Source: Sphingomonas mali NBRC 15500 (lineage in GTDB: Bacteria; Pseudomonadota; Alphaproteobacteria; Sphingomonadales; Sphingomonadaceae). Taken from it: a stretch of 64,000 nucleotides of DNA. Position 1 is the first letter of the stretch; every line of letters begins with the position of its first letter. A model generated the notes under the pieces. The model saw only the letters and a list, made by a program, of their open reading frames with translations. It did no database searches and was not told the origin of the DNA. The translations under genes and the position numbers were made by a program. This document shows positions 9,386-17,873 of the stretch, piece by piece. The stretch is from NCBI RefSeq assembly GCF_001598415.1, contig NZ_BCYX01000010.1:1-64000 (forward strand), in the 5' to 3' direction.

Positions 9386-9475
9386 CTAAAAAAGCCGGAT
9401 CGCAGCCGATATGATCGCATTGGATTCACTCGAATCTGGGTCTATTGCTGAACGCCGATCAGTAGAAAGCGTGCG

Positions 9476-11263
9476 ATGTCGCGGTCGGGGGGCAATAAGG
9501 AATCCGAAATCCGCGCCGCGCTGGCCAAGCTGCGCGGCGGGTTCGGCGCGATCGTCGCGCTCAGTGCGTTCATCAACCTGCTGACGATTACCGGGTCGCT
9601 GTATCTGATGCTGGTCTATGACCGCGTGCTGCCGGCGCAAAGCCTGCCGACCCTGTTCAGCGTCTTCGTGATGATCCTGATCGCTTACGCCTTTTACGGC
9701 GTGTTCGACGTGATGCGGTCGAAGATGCTGGCGGACGTCGCCGCATCGCTCGACCGCTCGCTGTCGGGGCGCGTCCAGGCGATCGAGGCGCGGATCGCGC
9801 TCGAACGGCCCGAGGCCAAGGAACAGGTCAGCCCGGTGCGCGACCTCGACCAATTGCGCGCGTTCATCGCCAGCGCGGGGCCGCCGGCCTTGATCGACCT
9901 GCCCTGGATCCTGCTGTTCCTGATCATCCTGACCGCGGTGCATTACTGGCTCGGCGTCGTGACCCTGGTCGGCATGCTGGGCCTGGCCGCGCTGACCCTG
10001 GTCGCCGAACGCGTCAGTAGCCGCCACGTCGCGGCGGTGGCGCGCGCGGCGGCGAAGCGGCGGCTGCTCGCCGATCGCCAATGGCGCCATGCCGAGATCA
10101 TCACCGCTTTGGGCATGCGCGACCGGCTGATGCTGCAATGGCGGCGGATCCATCATGAGTATCTCGACCAGCAGGCGACGCTGACCGACACCACCGCGAC
10201 GCTGTCGGGGATCAGCAAGGTGGCGCGGATGGTGCTGCAATCGGTCGTGCTGACGGTCGGCGCGATGCTGGTGATCGACGGCAAGGCCACCGCGGGGATC
10301 ATCTTCGCCAGCTCGATCCTGTCGGGCCGCGCCTTGGCGCCGGTCGATTCGGCGATCGCCAACTGGAAGCATTTCGTCGGCGCGCGCCAGGCCTGGGCAC
10401 GGCTCGACAATTTGTTCGGACAAGTCCCGCCGCCGGTCGGCGAGCGCACCGAATTGCCGGCACCGTCCAAGTTGCTGACCGTCGACACGCTGTCGTTGAC
10501 GCCACCGGGCAGTCAGTTGACCACCGTCGCCGGCGTCAGTTTCCAGGCGCAGGCGGGGCAGGTCGTCGGGATCATCGGCCCGAGCGCGTCGGGCAAGTCG
10601 TCGCTGGTGCGCGGCGTGCTCGGCGTGTGGAAAGCGGCCAAGGGTGCGGTCCGGCTCGACGCTGCGGCGATCCAGCAATGGGATAGCGAGACGCTGGGCC
10701 GCTCGATCGGCTATGTGCCGCAATCGGTCGAACTGTTCGCCGGGACGATCGCCGAGAATATCGCGCGGTTCGAGGTCGGCGCGCCGTCCGACGTGGTGAT
10801 CGCCGCGGCCAAGGCGGCGGGCGTGCACGAGCTGATCGTGCAATTGCCGGGCGGATACGATCTCCAGGTCGGCGAGGACGGCCAGCAATTGTCGGCCGGT
10901 CAGCGCCAGCGCATCGCCCTCGCCCGGGCACTCTATCGCGATCCGTTCCTGGTCGTGCTCGACGAGCCCAATTCGAACCTCGACCCTGATGGCGAGGTCG
11001 CGCTGGCGCGCGCCGTCGCCGGGGTGAAGGCGCGCGGCGGCATCGTCCTGCTGGTCGCGCATCGCCGCGAGATATTGAGCGTGGTCGACCTGTTGCTGGT
11101 GATGCGCGGCGGCACCGCACAGGCCTTCGGTCCGCGCGACGAAGTGTTGGCCAAGCTCGCGCCGCCGCCGCAGCAACCGCCCCGGTCCGATCCGGTGGCA
11201 CGCGGCGGGAGTGGCGGCAAGGCGCCCGGCGGCCTGGTTGTGAGCAAGAAGGCCGGACAATGA
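9476..11263 (+). CDS. type I secretion ABC transporter/permease (PrtD family), 595 aa
   Basis: Inner-membrane ATPase/permease that powers one-step export of a protein through a three-part channel. Seen: an N-terminal membrane domain with hydrophobic helices at about 22-42, 55-75, 140-180 and 255-280, then an ATPase domain with Walker A GPSASGKSS (about residue 370), signature LSAGQRQRIALARAL and Walker B VVLDEPNSNLD. There is no C39 peptidase domain, as in the PrtD/HasD group. Its stop overlaps the next start by four bases (ATGA), so the two are translationally coupled. The Shine-Dalgarno sequence is weak. No RTX or other substrate gene and no TolC homologue lie in the window. Confidence 0.92.
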   Translation: MSRSGGNKESEIRAALAKLRGGFGAIVALSAFINLLTITGSLYLMLVYDRVLPAQSLPTLFSVFVMILIAYAFYGVFDVMRSKMLADVAASLDRSLSGRVQAIEARIALERPEAKEQVSPVRDLDQLRAFIASAGPPALIDLPWILLFLIILTAVHYWLGVVTLVGMLGLAALTLVAERVSSRHVAAVARAAAKRRLLADRQWRHAEIITALGMRDRLMLQWRRIHHEYLDQQATLTDTTATLSGISKVARMVLQSVVLTVGAMLVIDGKATAGIIFASSILSGRALAPVDSAIANWKHFVGARQAWARLDNLFGQVPPPVGERTELPAPSKLLTVDTLSLTPPGSQLTTVAGVSFQAQAGQVVGIIGPSASGKSSLVRGVLGVWKAAKGAVRLDAAAIQQWDSETLGRSIGYVPQSVELFAGTIAENIARFEVGAPSDVVIAAAKAAGVHELIVQLPGGYDLQVGEDGQQLSAGQRQRIALARALYRDPFLVVLDEPNSNLDPDGEVALARAVAGVKARGGIVLLVAHRREILSVVDLLLVMRGGTAQAFGPRDEVLAKLAPPPQQPPRSDPVARGGSGGKAPGGLVVSKKAGQ

Positions 11264-12600
11264 CCGCGCAGGTTCCGCTCCACGCTTTCTGGCCCGATGC
11301 CGAGCCCGATCCCGGCGCCGAGCGGCTGCGCCTCCGTACGCGCCGCGCCTATCTGCTGATCGCCGCGTTGGTGCTCGGCTTCTTCGGCCTGTCGGCGATC
11401 CTCCAGGTCGGCGGCGCGGTGGTCGGGTCCGGCGATGTCGCGGTCGAGTCGAACGTGAAGACGCTGATCCATCCGACCGGCGGCATCCTCAAGGCGCTGA
11501 TGGTCCGCGACGGCGATCATGTCGCCAAGGGACAGCTGCTGATGCGGCTCGACCAGGGCGTGTCGTCGGTCGGCGCCGAGTCCGCGGCGTTGGGCCTCGA
11601 GCAATTGCTGGCGCGGCGCGCGCGGCTGGAAGCGGAGCGCGACGGCGCCTCCTCGATCCTGTTCCCGCCCGAGCTGACCACCAAGGCCGACGCCCGCGCC
11701 CGCGAAGCGATGGCACGCGAGCGGCAATTGTTCGCGCTCCGCCGGCGCGAGCGCGACGGATCGATCGCGCTGCTCAACCAGCGTGTCCGCCAATATGACG
11801 AGCAGATCGCCAGCTATCAGGCGCAGATCGCCGCGATCGAAAGCCAGATGACGCTGATCGAGCCCGAACTCGCCGGGTTGCGCAAGCTCCATGACCGCCA
11901 GTTGGTGACGATCAACCGCCTCAACGAAATGGAGCGCACCGCGGTCCAGATGAAAGGCAGCAAGGCCGCGCTCGAATCGAACATCGCCGAGGCGCGCGCG
12001 CACATCTCCGAGGCCAACGAGCAGATCCTCAACGTCGACAAGCAGATCCGCAGCGACGCCGGCACCCAGCTTGCCGAGGTGGTCGGCCAGCTCAACGACC
12101 AGCAGGTGCGCGTCGCCACCACCACCGACACGGTCGACCGTAGCGAGATCCGCGCGCCGCAATCGGGCGTGGTCGACAAGATCGCCTTCACCACGATCGG
12201 CAGCGCCGTGCCACCCGCGCAGCCGCTGCTTCAGATCGTGCCCGACCGCGACAGCATGATCGTCGAGGCGCGGATTCGTCCGCAGGATGTCGATCAGGTC
12301 CGCGTCGGCCAGGCGGCGCGGGTCACCTTCTCGGGCTTCAACCGCCAGACCACGCCCGACATTCCCGGCAAGCTGATCTTCGTCTCGCCCGATCTGACCA
12401 CCGACCAGCGCACCGGCCAGAGCTATTACCGGATCAAGGTGCGGCTCGACGCCGACGCGCTGGCCAGGGCGCCGCAGATCGCACTCAAGGCGGGCATGCC
12501 GGCCGAGACGTTCGTCCAGACCGGTGACCGTTCGATCCTGTCGTTCCTGCTCAAGCCGCTGCTCGACCAGTTGCGCTATTCGATGCGCAGCGAGGGTTAG
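11260..12600 (+). CDS. HlyD/PrtE-type membrane fusion protein, 446 aa
   Basis: Periplasmic adaptor linking the ABC transporter to an outer-membrane channel. Seen: a short cytoplasmic N-terminus, one membrane helix at about residues 31-52 (AYLLIAALVLGFFGLSAIL), a lipoyl-like half (VKTLIHPTGGILKALMVRDGDHVAKGQLLMRLD), a long coiled-coil region (about 105-275), the second lipoyl half (RAPQSGVVDKIAFTTIGSAV) and a beta-barrel domain ending in the family hallmark GMPAETFVQTGDRSILSFLLKPL. This C-terminus is typical of type I secretion adaptors. It starts at the ATG overlapping the stop of the upstream ABC gene. Confidence 0.92.
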   Translation: MTAQVPLHAFWPDAEPDPGAERLRLRTRRAYLLIAALVLGFFGLSAILQVGGAVVGSGDVAVESNVKTLIHPTGGILKALMVRDGDHVAKGQLLMRLDQGVSSVGAESAALGLEQLLARRARLEAERDGASSILFPPELTTKADARAREAMARERQLFALRRRERDGSIALLNQRVRQYDEQIASYQAQIAAIESQMTLIEPELAGLRKLHDRQLVTINRLNEMERTAVQMKGSKAALESNIAEARAHISEANEQILNVDKQIRSDAGTQLAEVVGQLNDQQVRVATTTDTVDRSEIRAPQSGVVDKIAFTTIGSAVPPAQPLLQIVPDRDSMIVEARIRPQDVDQVRVGQAARVTFSGFNRQTTPDIPGKLIFVSPDLTTDQRTGQSYYRIKVRLDADALARAPQIALKAGMPAETFVQTGDRSILSFLLKPLLDQLRYSMRSEG

Positions 12601-12618
12601 GGTGCAGACCTGCTGGTT

Positions 12619-12630
12619 GTAACCGTTTAC
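12619..12630. promoter_or_regulatory. LacI-type operator-like dyad upstream of the halogenase-family gene
   Basis: GTAACCGTTTAC is a near-palindrome, about 80 bases before the start of the flavin-dependent halogenase gene. It resembles the two AACCGGTT sites in the TonB receptor/GH3 intergenic region. LacI-family regulators bind such dyads; the assignment is by similarity only. Confidence 0.45.
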
Positions 12631-12710
12631 CGGGACGGGGCGGCTGGTCTAAGGTTCGGACAAGGCGCCGCGCCCTCCATCGATCGAGCGCCGTCCGAGG
12701 GGATCATTGC

Positions 12711-14231
12711 ATGACCGCGCCCAACGCGCCGCTCAAGACCATCACCATCGTCGGCGGCGGCACCGCCGGCTGGATGACCGCCGGGCTGCTGTCGCATCTG
12801 TTCAAGAGCTACAAAATCCGCCTGATCGAGTCCGACGAGATCGGCATCATCGGGGTGGGTGAGGCGACCATCCCGGCGATCCGCGACTATATGACCATCG
12901 CCGAGATCGACCAGGTGGAGATGATCCGCGCGACCCAGGCGACGTTCAAGCTGGGGATCGATTTCGTCGGCTGGAAGAATGGCGACGATCGCTATTTCCA
13001 CGGCTTCGGGCGGATCGGGCAGGACTTCATGTGGCTGCACACGCACCAATTATGGCTGCTCGAACGCGCGGCGGGCAAGGCGCGGCATTTCGACGATTAT
13101 GCGCTCAATTGCGCCGCCGGGATGGCGAACAAATTCGCCTTTCCCGATGCGCGCAATCCGGCGTCGCCGCTGGCCGGGCTGGACTTCGCCTATCAGTTCG
13201 ATGCGTCGTTACTGGCGCGCTATTTACGCGTGCGGTCGGAAGCGGCGGGAGTCGAGCGGATCGAGGGCAAGATCGTCGACGTCAGGCTCGACGGCGAGAC
13301 CGGCTATGTCGATCACGTCGTGATGGAGGACGGGCGAACGGTCGATGGCGACCTGTTCGTCGATTGCTCGGGGATGCGCGCGCTGCTGATCGGCCAGGCG
13401 CTCGGCATCGACTATGAGGATTGGAATCACTGGCTGCTCAACGACCGCGCGCTGGCGGTGCCATGCGAACGGGTCGAGCCGCTCACGCCCTATACGCGGG
13501 TGACGGCGCGCGATCATGGCTGGCAGTGGCGGATCCCGCTCCAGCATCGCACCGGCAACGGCCACGTCTATTCGAGCAACCATATCTCGGACGACGAGGC
13601 GGCGTCGGTGCTGCTCGCCAATCTCGACGGCAAGCCTCTGGCCGATCCGCGTCCGGTGCGGTTTCGTCCGGGCAAAAGGCGCAAGGCGTGGGAGAAGAAT
13701 GTCGTCGCGATCGGCTTGTCGTCCGGGTTCCTCGAGCCGCTCGAATCGACCAGCATCCACCTCATCCAGACGGGGATCATCAAGCTGCTCGGCCTGTTCC
13801 CGCACCAGGGGTTCGCCGCCGCCGATATCGCCGAATATAACCGCCAGCACGATTTCGAATTCACCGACGTGCGCGATTTCATCGTGGCGCATTACAAGGT
13901 GACCGACCGCGAGCACACGCCGTACTGGCAGTATCTCAAGCACATGGCGATTCCGGACAGCCTGGCGGAACGGCTGGACCTGTTCGCGTCATCGGGGCGC
14001 TTCTACAAGCGCGCGGCGGCCGAACTGTTCCGCGTCGAAAGCTGGGTGCAGGTGCTGCTCGGGCAGGGGTTCGCGATGGGGCACGATCCCAATGCGGCGA
14101 TCATGCCGGCCGAGGTCCGCAGGTCGTTCCTGGCGGATATCGAGGAAGTGATCGCCGATGCCGCGGGACGGATGCCCGATCACGCCGCGTTCATCGACCG
14201 TTATTGCAAGGCGCCGGCGCTCGCTGCCTAA
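12711..14231 (+). CDS. tryptophan halogenase family flavoprotein, 506 aa
   Basis: Flavin-dependent halogenase fold (PrnA family); true members chlorinate or brominate using reduced FAD. Seen: the FAD-binding GGGTAGW near the N-terminus, Lys80 in ATFKLGI matching the catalytic lysine of PrnA (K79), the W271-x-W273-x-I-P276 motif, and Glu345 in LEPLEST matching PrnA E346. All key residues are therefore present. The sequence starts at ATG 12711 and has no signal peptide, so it is cytoplasmic. Context: it sits beside an Oar-like TonB receptor and sugar hydrolases and not in a secondary-metabolite cluster. This is a recurrent arrangement in Sphingomonas and Caulobacter where the substrate is not known. 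The operator-like dyad upstream suggests co-regulation with the sugar genes. Confidence 0.9.
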   Translation: MTAPNAPLKTITIVGGGTAGWMTAGLLSHLFKSYKIRLIESDEIGIIGVGEATIPAIRDYMTIAEIDQVEMIRATQATFKLGIDFVGWKNGDDRYFHGFGRIGQDFMWLHTHQLWLLERAAGKARHFDDYALNCAAGMANKFAFPDARNPASPLAGLDFAYQFDASLLARYLRVRSEAAGVERIEGKIVDVRLDGETGYVDHVVMEDGRTVDGDLFVDCSGMRALLIGQALGIDYEDWNHWLLNDRALAVPCERVEPLTPYTRVTARDHGWQWRIPLQHRTGNGHVYSSNHISDDEAASVLLANLDGKPLADPRPVRFRPGKRRKAWEKNVVAIGLSSGFLEPLESTSIHLIQTGIIKLLGLFPHQGFAAADIAEYNRQHDFEFTDVRDFIVAHYKVTDREHTPYWQYLKHMAIPDSLAERLDLFASSGRFYKRAAAELFRVESWVQVLLGQGFAMGHDPNAAIMPAEVRRSFLADIEEVIADAAGRMPDHAAFIDRYCKAPALAA

Positions 14232-14395
14232 TCTCCCCTCCCGCTTGCGGGAGGGGTCGGGGGAGGGTCTGTCAGGTACGTAGGGGAGGAAAACATGCCC
14301 TCCCCTAGCCCCGCACTGGGTGAACGATGCCCCGCATCGTTCAGGCCATGCCGGGGGCATGGCCGACCCAGTGCGCGCAAGCGGGAGGGGGATCA
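14232..14395. repeat. nested palindromic repeat between convergent genes
   Basis: The gap between the halogenase-family gene and the convergent TonB receptor is almost entirely palindromic: CTCCCGCTTGCGGGAG at the left, an actgggt ... acccagt pair enclosing gaacgatg/catcgttc and gccatgccgggggcatggc hairpins, and a closing gcgggaggggga. It may double as a bidirectional terminator. Confidence 0.65.
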
Positions 14396-14407
14396 GGTTG
14401 ATCGGCC

Positions 14408-17400
14408 TCAGAACTTGTAGCGAGCGCCGACCTTGAAGTTGCGGCCCTGGCTCGCGACCTCGCCGAGATTGTACTGGCCGCTCGGTCCGGTATCGCCGAC
14501 GTTGCGGAAACCGCCACTCCATTGCGAGTAGTTGCGGTTGACGAAGTCGAACGCGTTGAGCGCCTGGAAATAGACGGTCAGCTCATGCGACTTCGCCCAG
14601 GGCATCTTGAACGTCTTGGAGAAATTGAAGTCGATGTTCGCGTAACCGATGCCGCCCGGCTTGTAGATGCCGAAATTGGTCTCGGCGCAGCCATCGACGG
14701 AAGGAGCGGGGATGCCGCAAATGACCCCGCCATAATAGGGGCCCGACGACAGGGTAATGAAGGTCGTCGCGCGGATGTCCAGCGGCAGGCGGACGGTGCC
14801 CGTTCCCACGAAACGCCACCGTTCGAGACCGCTCGACCTGCCCCAGCCCTGCAAGCCGATCGTCGGTGCATCGAAGTTGAACGGATCGCCGATATTGGCA
14901 CCATTGCGCGAGTCGTTCGACCGGGCGTTCGAAATGGTCAGCGTCGTGCTGAAGCCCCAGCCCGATTCATCGGTGTAGGGCTTGTCGGCCTGCAGATACA
15001 GAGCGGCATAGGTCGCCTTGCCATCGCTGTTGCCGATGAAGATGCTGCCATAGCGCCGGCCATCGGTGCCGAACAGCGGCGCCGTGTTGATTGCGGCCGT
15101 GCCGTAGAAGATGCCGGACGAATATACGTTGCCGCCGTACGAGAAGAGCGGGCTGAGCGGGCTGTAGCTGCCATCCGGATTCCGGTTGCCGACGACTTCC
15201 TGATAGATGTTGTGCGACTTGATGTACGAGAAGCTGATCGAGGTATTGATCTTGCCCAGCCGCTTCCGGATGCCGGCACTGAGCTGGTCGGAATACGGCA
15301 CCTTGGTGTTGTTGTTCATCAGGTGCACTTCACCGGCCTGCAGCGCGCCCAGTGCGCGCAACTGGTCGATGTTGGTCGGAATCGTCGCGACGCAGCCGGG
15401 GCCCGGTGTGCAACCCGTGAGGGCGGAGGACTTGATGGTCGCGACCGATTCATAGACGTCCTTGATCGTCTCCAGTGCGGAATCGATGAACAGTGAGCGG
15501 TTGTAGTAACGGCCGCCGCCGATCGTGAAGACCAGATCGCGGTCGCCCTTCACGTCGTAGGAAATGCCCAGGCGAGGCTGGAACGCGCCGAGGAACGCCT
15601 TCCGGTTACTCCCTGTGGAGATGTAGTCGTCGGGGTTGATCCCCGCCGCCTTCCAGCCCGGATAGGCGCGGATCGCCGCGGCGATGTCGGCGGGCGTCAC
15701 GAACTTTTCGTTGCGCGAATTGGACTCATAATCCCAGCGCAGACCTGCGCTGACCTGCCAGTGCTCGTCGGGTTTCCAGTCGTCCTGTACAAAGAAGCCC
15801 AGTTCGGTGTTTTTGGCCGTGACGGGGCTGACGGCAGCTGTGTTGATCGTCGCGGCATAGGGAGTCGCGCCAGACAGGCCGGTAAACGTCTGGGCGTCGT
15901 AGAAGAAGGTGCCGTTGCCGTTATTGTTCTCCAGGCGCTGCAGCTTGGTGAAATTGACCTTGGCGCCAAGCTTGATCGTGTGCGCACCGCCGAAGAAGGT
16001 CAGATTGTCCTTGATCAGCGTCTGATACTGATGGTCGTCCTGCGCGAAATTGGTCCCGCCGAGGACCAGCATCCTCGCATCGCCAATGCTTGGGCAAGTG
16101 TAGGTCGTCGGCGAGGTACCGGAGAGGGGGAAGCAGCTTGCGGGAGGGGTCTGCGGGGGCGTGAAGCTCTGCGGCGCGTTATAGGTAACAACCGATGACG
16201 ACCCATCCACGTTGGGGATCGATCCATTCGCCGCGGCGTCCCGCGCGAAAATGAATTCGTTCAGCCAATTGGACCCGCGGTGGCTCCAGGTCAGTTGGTA
16301 CCGGTGCTCGTCGTTCCGATTCCTGGTCGACGCCTCGGTCGTCGTCACGCCGGCGTTGATCTGGAGATTGGACTCGCTGCGAATGAACGCGCTGACGTTG
16401 ATCGTGTCCTGCGACGTCGCGAAGAAGGTCAGTTTGCCGAAATACAGCTTCTCGTTGAAATCCGCCGGGAAGCTACCGTTATATTGCGATCGGGCGCTTT
16501 GGGCATAGGTTGCTTGAGGCGCGCGAAGGAGCAGGGTGCCGGGATAAACGCCGACGTCGTTGGAGGCGAAGGTCTTCTTCGTGCCTTCGAAATCGACGAA
16601 GAAGGTCAGCTTGTCCTTGATGATCGGACCGCCGAGATTGCCGCCATAATATTTCGTGTCGAAATCGGGCTTCTGCTTGTACGGCCGCGTCGCGTTGTTG
16701 CGGCCACCCGGCCGGTCGTCGAAATTCTCGCTGATGAACGCCTTGGGCTGCCATTCCCCAAAGAGCTCGCCGTGGAATTCGTTGCCGCCCGTCTTCGTCA
16801 CCGACGAGATCACTGCCGACCCGGCCTGTTCGAACTCCGCCTTGAAGTTCTGCGTCTGGACATCGAACTGGTCGACGGCCGATGCCGGGAACGGGTTGCC
16901 CGAGGAGAGGTTCTGCCCGAGCGTGCCGCCGTGGTTGACCAGGTTCTTGATGCTGATGCCATCAATGAACGTGTTGGTGTTGTCCGAATTGACGCCGCCC
17001 GCCTGAACCCGGCGCGCCTTGCCGCCGAGCGTGGGCGCTTCGACGGTGACGCCGGGCGCCAGCGCGGCAAAGTTCAGGAAGTTGCGGTCGCCGTTCGGCA
17101 GGTTCTCGAGCTGGAAGCGCGAGATATTGGTGCTGATGGTCGGCGTCTTGACGTCGCGGGCGCGCGAGCCGGTGACGACGATGTCCTTGGTGTATTCCGG
17201 CGCCGCGATCAGATCGGCGGTGACTGCCTGGTTCAGCGGCACCACGACGATGACGGACTTGTCGCCCGACTCGACGCGGTAGGTGCTCGGCGGCACGCCG
17301 ACCAGGACGTAATTGCCATTGGCGTCGACCGTGACGGTATCCTGATGGCCGGTGTTCGTATCCGTGAGGATCACGGTCGCGCCGGCGGCGGCACCATCGA

Positions 17401-17521
17401 CATGCCCTTGAATGGTCGAGGTCGTCTGCGCCGCGGCAGGCGTTGCCAGTGCGAGCGCGCCGCCGGCCAGGATGGTGGTCGCGAGTGCCGCCCGCAGGCT
17501 TGCCCTCATCAGGTTGGTCAT
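14408..17521 (-). CDS. TonB-dependent receptor, Oar-like with N-terminal carboxypeptidase-regulatory domain, 1037 aa
   Basis: Outer-membrane active transporter. Seen: signal peptide 1-31 ending in AAAQ; a CarboxypepD_reg-like beta domain (about 36-105: TIQGHVDGAAAGATVILTDT...); a TonB-box-like DIVVTGSR near 113; a plug domain with NTFIDGISIKNLV and TKTGGNEFHGELFGEW; and a barrel ending in the aromatic C-terminus GARYKF. The length and plug motifs match the Oar subfamily. It is divergent from the GH3 gene across a region with two LacI-type dyads, which supports a role in importing an oligosaccharide released by the neighbouring glycosidases. The exact ligand is not visible from sequence. Confidence 0.93.
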   Translation of the reverse strand: MTNLMRASLRAALATTILAGGALALATPAAAQTTSTIQGHVDGAAAGATVILTDTNTGHQDTVTVDANGNYVLVGVPPSTYRVESGDKSVIVVVPLNQAVTADLIAAPEYTKDIVVTGSRARDVKTPTISTNISRFQLENLPNGDRNFLNFAALAPGVTVEAPTLGGKARRVQAGGVNSDNTNTFIDGISIKNLVNHGGTLGQNLSSGNPFPASAVDQFDVQTQNFKAEFEQAGSAVISSVTKTGGNEFHGELFGEWQPKAFISENFDDRPGGRNNATRPYKQKPDFDTKYYGGNLGGPIIKDKLTFFVDFEGTKKTFASNDVGVYPGTLLLRAPQATYAQSARSQYNGSFPADFNEKLYFGKLTFFATSQDTINVSAFIRSESNLQINAGVTTTEASTRNRNDEHRYQLTWSHRGSNWLNEFIFARDAAANGSIPNVDGSSSVVTYNAPQSFTPPQTPPASCFPLSGTSPTTYTCPSIGDARMLVLGGTNFAQDDHQYQTLIKDNLTFFGGAHTIKLGAKVNFTKLQRLENNNGNGTFFYDAQTFTGLSGATPYAATINTAAVSPVTAKNTELGFFVQDDWKPDEHWQVSAGLRWDYESNSRNEKFVTPADIAAAIRAYPGWKAAGINPDDYISTGSNRKAFLGAFQPRLGISYDVKGDRDLVFTIGGGRYYNRSLFIDSALETIKDVYESVATIKSSALTGCTPGPGCVATIPTNIDQLRALGALQAGEVHLMNNNTKVPYSDQLSAGIRKRLGKINTSISFSYIKSHNIYQEVVGNRNPDGSYSPLSPLFSYGGNVYSSGIFYGTAAINTAPLFGTDGRRYGSIFIGNSDGKATYAALYLQADKPYTDESGWGFSTTLTISNARSNDSRNGANIGDPFNFDAPTIGLQGWGRSSGLERWRFVGTGTVRLPLDIRATTFITLSSGPYYGGVICGIPAPSVDGCAETNFGIYKPGGIGYANIDFNFSKTFKMPWAKSHELTVYFQALNAFDFVNRNYSQWSGGFRNVGDTGPSGQYNLGEVASQGRNFKVGARYKF

Positions 17522-17741
17522 CTCAATTCCCCTTGCTCGGGCGCCAGCGCCCTTTGTCCGGTTGTTCGTCGGTTATGATGTCACAATGCTTCGCGCGCGC
17601 CGGTCACGGCGGTCGCCAGCGCCGTCCTGGCGCCTCGCAGCTATCGATCGATGTGATTGGCCTGCAGCCATTGCCTTAAATCTGAATCCTCTCCTCCGCC
17701 GGCAAGCATCGCCGGGTGGACGGGGCGACTCTAACGGTCGC

Positions 17742-17753
17742 GTAACCGGTTCC
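17742..17753. promoter_or_regulatory. LacI-type operator-like dyad 1
   Basis: GTAACCGGTTCC contains the perfect palindrome AACCGGTT (17744-17751). It lies in the 352-base divergent region between the TonB receptor and the GH3 beta-glucosidase, 23 bases centre to centre from a second copy, so both copies fall on about the same helical face. Together they probably regulate both genes. No LacI-family gene is present in the window. Confidence 0.6.
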
Positions 17754-17764
17754 ACAGTTGCACC

Positions 17765-17776
17765 GTAACCGGTTTC
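17765..17776. promoter_or_regulatory. LacI-type operator-like dyad 2
   Basis: GTAACCGGTTTC carries the same AACCGGTT core (17767-17774), about 100 bases before the GH3 start. The remaining parts of the divergent region (17522-17740 and 17780-17873) show no further gene or obvious motif. Confidence 0.6.
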
Positions 17777-17873
17777 ATGCGCATTCGCCAAGAAGAAATC
17801 GACTGCCGCGAATCGCGCAGTCCGGATTTGCCGGACATGTGGCGGGACGGCATCACCAAGCGGAGTAAAAGCC

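Noticed and set aside
14408..17521. Tryptophan halogenase plus receptor as a secondary-metabolite biosynthetic cluster
   Set aside because: No NRPS, PKS or tailoring genes; the neighbours are glycosidases and the arrangement is common in sugar loci of this group.
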